Positions 61,501-64,000 of a DNA stretch of 64,000 nt are shown here, piece by piece. The number at the start of each line of letters is the position of its first letter. Within the stretch, counting starts at the first letter, position 1. This DNA is from Marisalimonas sp016777705 (GTDB taxonomy: Bacteria; Pseudomonadota; Alphaproteobacteria; Puniceispirillales; Marisalimonadaceae). The notes below the pieces were generated by a model. That model was not told the DNA's origin, did not search any database, and was given only the letters and a program-made list of their open reading frames with translations. The translations under genes and the position numbers were made by a program. The stretch is from NCBI RefSeq assembly GCF_047717795.1, contig NZ_CP159808.1:2046001-2110000 (forward strand), written 5' to 3'.

Positions 61501-62640
61501 CTTAACCGCAAATATCTCTATCAAAAAAGAGAGGTGTTTTATTTTTCCAAGCAGGTTCCACAAGACTTACGATACCATTATGCAAAGGTCAGAATTGTCG
61601 TTAGCTTGAAAACAAAATCAATCAAAGAGGCAATTCATCTCAGCCAAAATATATTGCTTAAATTAAATCAATACTGGTTTACTTTAAGAATAAACAATGG
61701 AAATTTAACAACATTACCTATGCAAACAATCCTGCAAAATTCTCCTAAAATAGATCAAAACCCGAAACTCTCGAATGCTCTTCAAACATACTTTAAACTA
61801 AAGGGAATAGGGAAGGGTGAGGTCTTTTTTAGAGCCTCCAGAAGAGCTGTAAACGACGTTATAGCACTTTTAAAAGACCGTTCTTTAAACGCTTATTCAA
61901 CTACTGATGCGGCACGTTTTAGGGATCACATGATAGATAGGGGACTTGTCTCTTCAACGGTTAAAAGGGTGTTTGCAATCATTCGAGCAATTATAAATTT
62001 ATCCATTCAAGAGCATGGGCTGAGTTGCAAAAATGCCTTTGCCAAAACATATATCCCTGATCTTGAAGATACTTTTAAAAGACAGCCCATACCAATTAAT
62101 ATCATCAGAAAAGTACAAGAAGAATGCGTTATTATTAATGACCCAAATAGATGGTTAATAGCGCTTATATCTGATACTGGCATGAGGTTATCTGAAGCTC
62201 TTGGATTAAAAGTCGATGATCTTAAACTTTATGAAGATGTCCCTTACGTTAATATTATTCCCAACTCTTCTAGACAATTAAAAACTAAATCTAGCGAAAG
62301 AAAGATACCTCTTGTAGGCTTATCACTTTGGGCAGCCCAACAGATTTCTGCAAATAGAAATGATGCGTTTGCATTCCCTCATTATACAAACAAAGATTAT
62401 TGTAGTTCTAATTCAGCGAGTGCTGCTTTAAACAAATGGCTTAAATCAAGAGTGCCTGAGCGTTGTGTTATCCATAGCTTTAGGCATAGTATGAGAGATC
62501 GTCTTCGAGAGGTAAATTGCCCTACTGAAATGATAGATCAGATTGGTGGATGGTCGGATAATAAAGTAGGATCATCATATGGAAATGGCTATTCTTTAGC
62601 AAAGACAATTAAAGTATTGAGTAAAATTGTTAAATACTAA
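61489..62640 (+). CDS. tyrosine recombinase/phage integrase
   Basis: Site-specific recombinase of 383 residues, coded 76 bp after tRNA-Gly in the same direction. The N-terminal arm/DUF6538-like segment (YLYQKREVFYFSKQVP) is followed by a SAM-like core-binding domain and the catalytic domain: Arg in DTGMRLSEALG near 230, Lys in LKTKSSERKIPL near 264, His-x-x-Arg in HSFRHSMRDRL near 334, Trp in GGWSDN near 358, and the nucleophilic Tyr in SSYGNGYS near 366. It should integrate the element at the tRNA 3' end. Whether it also acts on the htpG cassettes is not known. Confidence 0.94.
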   Translation: MVDKLNRKYLYQKREVFYFSKQVPQDLRYHYAKVRIVVSLKTKSIKEAIHLSQNILLKLNQYWFTLRINNGNLTTLPMQTILQNSPKIDQNPKLSNALQTYFKLKGIGKGEVFFRASRRAVNDVIALLKDRSLNAYSTTDAARFRDHMIDRGLVSSTVKRVFAIIRAIINLSIQEHGLSCKNAFAKTYIPDLEDTFKRQPIPINIIRKVQEECVIINDPNRWLIALISDTGMRLSEALGLKVDDLKLYEDVPYVNIIPNSSRQLKTKSSERKIPLVGLSLWAAQQISANRNDAFAFPHYTNKDYCSSNSASAALNKWLKSRVPERCVIHSFRHSMRDRLREVNCPTEMIDQIGGWSDNKVGSSYGNGYSLAKTIKVLSKIVKY

Positions 62641-62806
62641 CTCTATTATGAATATTAAGTGTGACAATAGTCTGACAGAAATTCTTTCTCAATGATCTAA
62701 ATAAATCAACTTTTCTTAGTACATATCACCAGTAAATCAAGAATTGTAGGAATCTGATCTTTTTTCCAATCACAGCAAGGGTTTGAGGATAGAAATAGGG
62801 ACTTAT

Positions 62807-62829
62807 GTCCACCCACTGAGAAACTACTA
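62807..62829 (+). repeat. leader repeat, copy 1
   Basis: Begins GTCCACCCACTGAGAAAC and continues TACTA. It matches the copy at 62889 in 21 of 23 positions. Neither copy is in a gene. Confidence 0.8.
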
Positions 62830-62888
62830 AACCAAAACGTCTGAAATACTGTTCTTCATTAGGTTTTCACTAACATAAAGTGTTTTGT

Positions 62889-62911
62889 GTCCACCCATTG
62901 AGAAACAACTA
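62889..62911 (+). repeat. leader repeat, copy 2
   Basis: Begins GTCCACCCATTGAGAAAC and continues AACTA, 82 bp after copy 1 in the same orientation. Its CATTGAGAAA is the exact complement of TTTCTCAATG at 62685-62694. Confidence 0.8.
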
Positions 62912-62954
62912 TTTCAAACTAGTAGTTTTTCACAATCAAATAACAATCAACCAT

Positions 62955-62988
62955 AAGCACTACTTGAATTATCAAGTGGTGTTTTTTT
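62955..62988 (+). terminator. intrinsic terminator in the helicase leader
   Basis: Stem CACTACTTGA / TCAAGTGGTG (one G-T pair) with loop ATTA, followed by seven T. It lies 33 bp before the helicase start codon and more than 300 bp after the integrase stop, so it either ends a small leader RNA or attenuates the helicase operon. Confidence 0.7.
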
Positions 62989-63020
62989 ATTTGTCCTCAA
63001 GAAGGACTAAAGGAGACTAT

Positions 63021-64000
63021 ATGACTACGACTAAATCAAAAAACGACAATCAAAACAACTATGACTATACCGATATGGAAAACATGAAACGCTTTGTTAG
63101 CCAACATAAAGACACTTTAAAATCTACAGGTTCATCTAGATCTTGGTTTATATGGGATGGAATAAGATGGAGGTATGAGGCAGATGACGTCACAGCTACA
63201 CAAAGAGGCTTTATAACTATTGAGAGCATAGATAAAGAGGCTTTAGCTAGCTTAGATAGTTTGAAAAGACAAGAGCTGCTGAAGTGGTCAAAGTCATCTC
63301 AAAGTAAACATAGAATCCTTTCAATGATTAGCATGGCATCAAAGCATAAAGACATGATTGTTTCTATGGCAAGCTTTGATCAAGATACACACGTAATTAA
63401 CTGTTTAAACGGTGTCATTGATTTAACTGATAGAAGTCTGCAAGCAAGCGGTTCTCATAGACTTATAAGCAAACTAGCAAAGGCTTCTTATAAACCACGT
63501 GCTAAAGCGCCTATTTTCAGGTCATTTGTCAATCAGATCTTTGGCAGTGACGTTGAGTTAATAAGATGGGTTCAAAGAACAATTGGATATTTCATAACTG
63601 GTTCAGTAGTAGAGCAAAAGTTATTCATTGCCTATGGAACAGGTGCCAATGGCAAGTCGACGTTGTTTGAGATCATAAAGCTTATACTCGGTGACTATAG
63701 TAAAACCGCTGACTTTGAGACATTCCTTAGTAAACAAAAGTCTGGGGTTCGTGAACTTGAGGCTGTTGGCGAACTCAAAGGTATTAGGTTTGCCCTTGCA
63801 TCAGAGACTGACAGTCATGTTAGGTTTAGCGAGGCGATCATAAAAAGACTTACCGGTGGCGATACACTCAGAGGCACAAAGTTAATGAAGTCAGCCTTTG
63901 AGTTTAAGCCTGAGTTTAAACTGTGTTTTTTAACGAACCACCTACCCTATGCCAAGGATGGATCATTCGGCTTTTGGAGACGTATTAAGGTTGTCCCTTT
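63021..64000 (+). CDS. D5/P4-type phage or plasmid helicase (partial, runs off the window)
   Basis: 326 codons are visible with no stop. Residues about 40-190 look like the D5_N domain; Walker A GTGANGKST lies at 206-214; then FALASETDSH, KRLTGGDTLRG, LCFLTNHLPY and FWRRIKVVP follow in the order of SF3 helicases of the P4 alpha/poxvirus D5 family. Such proteins unwind the element's origin. No AEP or TOPRIM primase domain precedes D5_N here, so primase activity, if any, must be elsewhere. The start ATG at 63021 follows AAGGAG at five bases. Confidence 0.93.
   Translation, partial: MTTTKSKNDNQNNYDYTDMENMKRFVSQHKDTLKSTGSSRSWFIWDGIRWRYEADDVTATQRGFITIESIDKEALASLDSLKRQELLKWSKSSQSKHRILSMISMASKHKDMIVSMASFDQDTHVINCLNGVIDLTDRSLQASGSHRLISKLAKASYKPRAKAPIFRSFVNQIFGSDVELIRWVQRTIGYFITGSVVEQKLFIAYGTGANGKSTLFEIIKLILGDYSKTADFETFLSKQKSGVRELEAVGELKGIRFALASETDSHVRFSEAIIKRLTGGDTLRGTKLMKSAFEFKPEFKLCFLTNHLPYAKDGSFGFWRRIKVVP

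Larger units (their letters stand above)
62641..63020 (+). promoter_or_regulatory. 380-bp untranslated leader before the D5 helicase
   Basis: No convincing gene on either strand. It holds two 23-bp direct repeats (62807, 62889), a 10-base segment TTTCTCAATG at 62685-62694 complementary to part of the second repeat (CATTGAGAAA) and nearly to the first, a paired ACAATCAA motif near 62932-62950, and a strong terminator at 62955-62988, then AAGGAG and the start codon. The layout suggests RNA-level control of the operon. Confidence 0.5.
61402..64000. mobile_element. left part of an integrated phage/satellite/plasmid-like element
   Basis: Begins within or at the end of tRNA-Gly and contains a tyrosine integrase, a 380-bp non-coding leader and a D5/P4-type helicase gene cut by the window edge. 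Genes here have more G and C than the core genome. tRNA 3' end, integrase and primase/helicase in this order are typical of P4-like satellites and some prophages. The right end and the duplicated att site are outside the window. Confidence 0.75.

Overview
The window looks like part of the chromosome of an AT-rich, streamlined marine-type alphaproteobacterium. It is about one third G+C by eye, with very short gaps and many genes that abut or overlap. The support is gene order: a TCA cluster sdhCDAB-zapE-mdh-sucCD-sucAB-lpd, the run ftsY / ffh-rpsP-rimM-trmD-rplS-leuCD-leuB-asd, and ftsK-lolA-xth beside dapF and mtaB. No rRNA gene is present, so the exact clade (SAR116-like, AEGEAN-169-like or another) is not settled.

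Layout. 1-16.9 kb holds peripheral metabolism and transport: a glycosyltransferase-like protein, a D-2-hydroxyacid dehydrogenase, a TcuA-like flavoprotein, a gamma-glutamyltransferase, AlaC, an amidase, a Gld-type ABC system (ATPase, permease, GldG-like, DUF4340), an acyl-CoA dehydrogenase, a VOC protein and an MFS carrier. 17.0-21.4 kb is a low-density island of foreign appearance lodged against the 3' end of htpG. 21.4-38.1 kb carries htpG, an aldolase, an SMR efflux protein and the whole TCA cluster, all on the minus strand apart from the SMR gene. 38.2-55.7 kb carries aspartate-semialdehyde dehydrogenase, leucine synthesis, ribosome and tRNA maturation, SRP, lysine/peptidoglycan precursor and cell-division genes. 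55.8-61.3 kb carries a UbiH-like hydroxylase, small conserved proteins, a thioredoxin-TPR protein and a sugar oxidoreductase/aminotransferase pair. A tRNA-Gly(GCC) at 61.34 kb is followed by a tyrosine integrase, a 380-bp untranslated leader and a D5/P4-type helicase that runs off the window: the left end of an integrated phage, satellite or plasmid-like element.

Most unusual features. (1) The island next to htpG looks like a tandem array of small integrase-less cassettes. An 18-bp sequence that forms the end of htpG occurs three times. Each copy has 11-bp-period direct repeats at fixed distances, as expected of tyrosine-recombinase arm sites, and at least two arm-site families are present. 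Cargo includes a Wzz-like protein, a methyltransferase and a 5'-truncated O-acyltransferase, which suggests cell-surface variation. (2) OdhB/SucB has its E3-binding domain in front of the lipoyl domain instead of behind it, with a ribosome-binding site at the classical start inside the gene. (3) Ribosomal protein S16 carries a C-terminal tail made of ten perfect 30-bp repeats. (4) The leader before the D5 helicase has two 23-bp repeats, an upstream segment complementary to them and an intrinsic terminator, a layout that recalls the RNA-based immunity of satellite phage P4.

All functions are read from motifs and family resemblance by eye. No database search was run.
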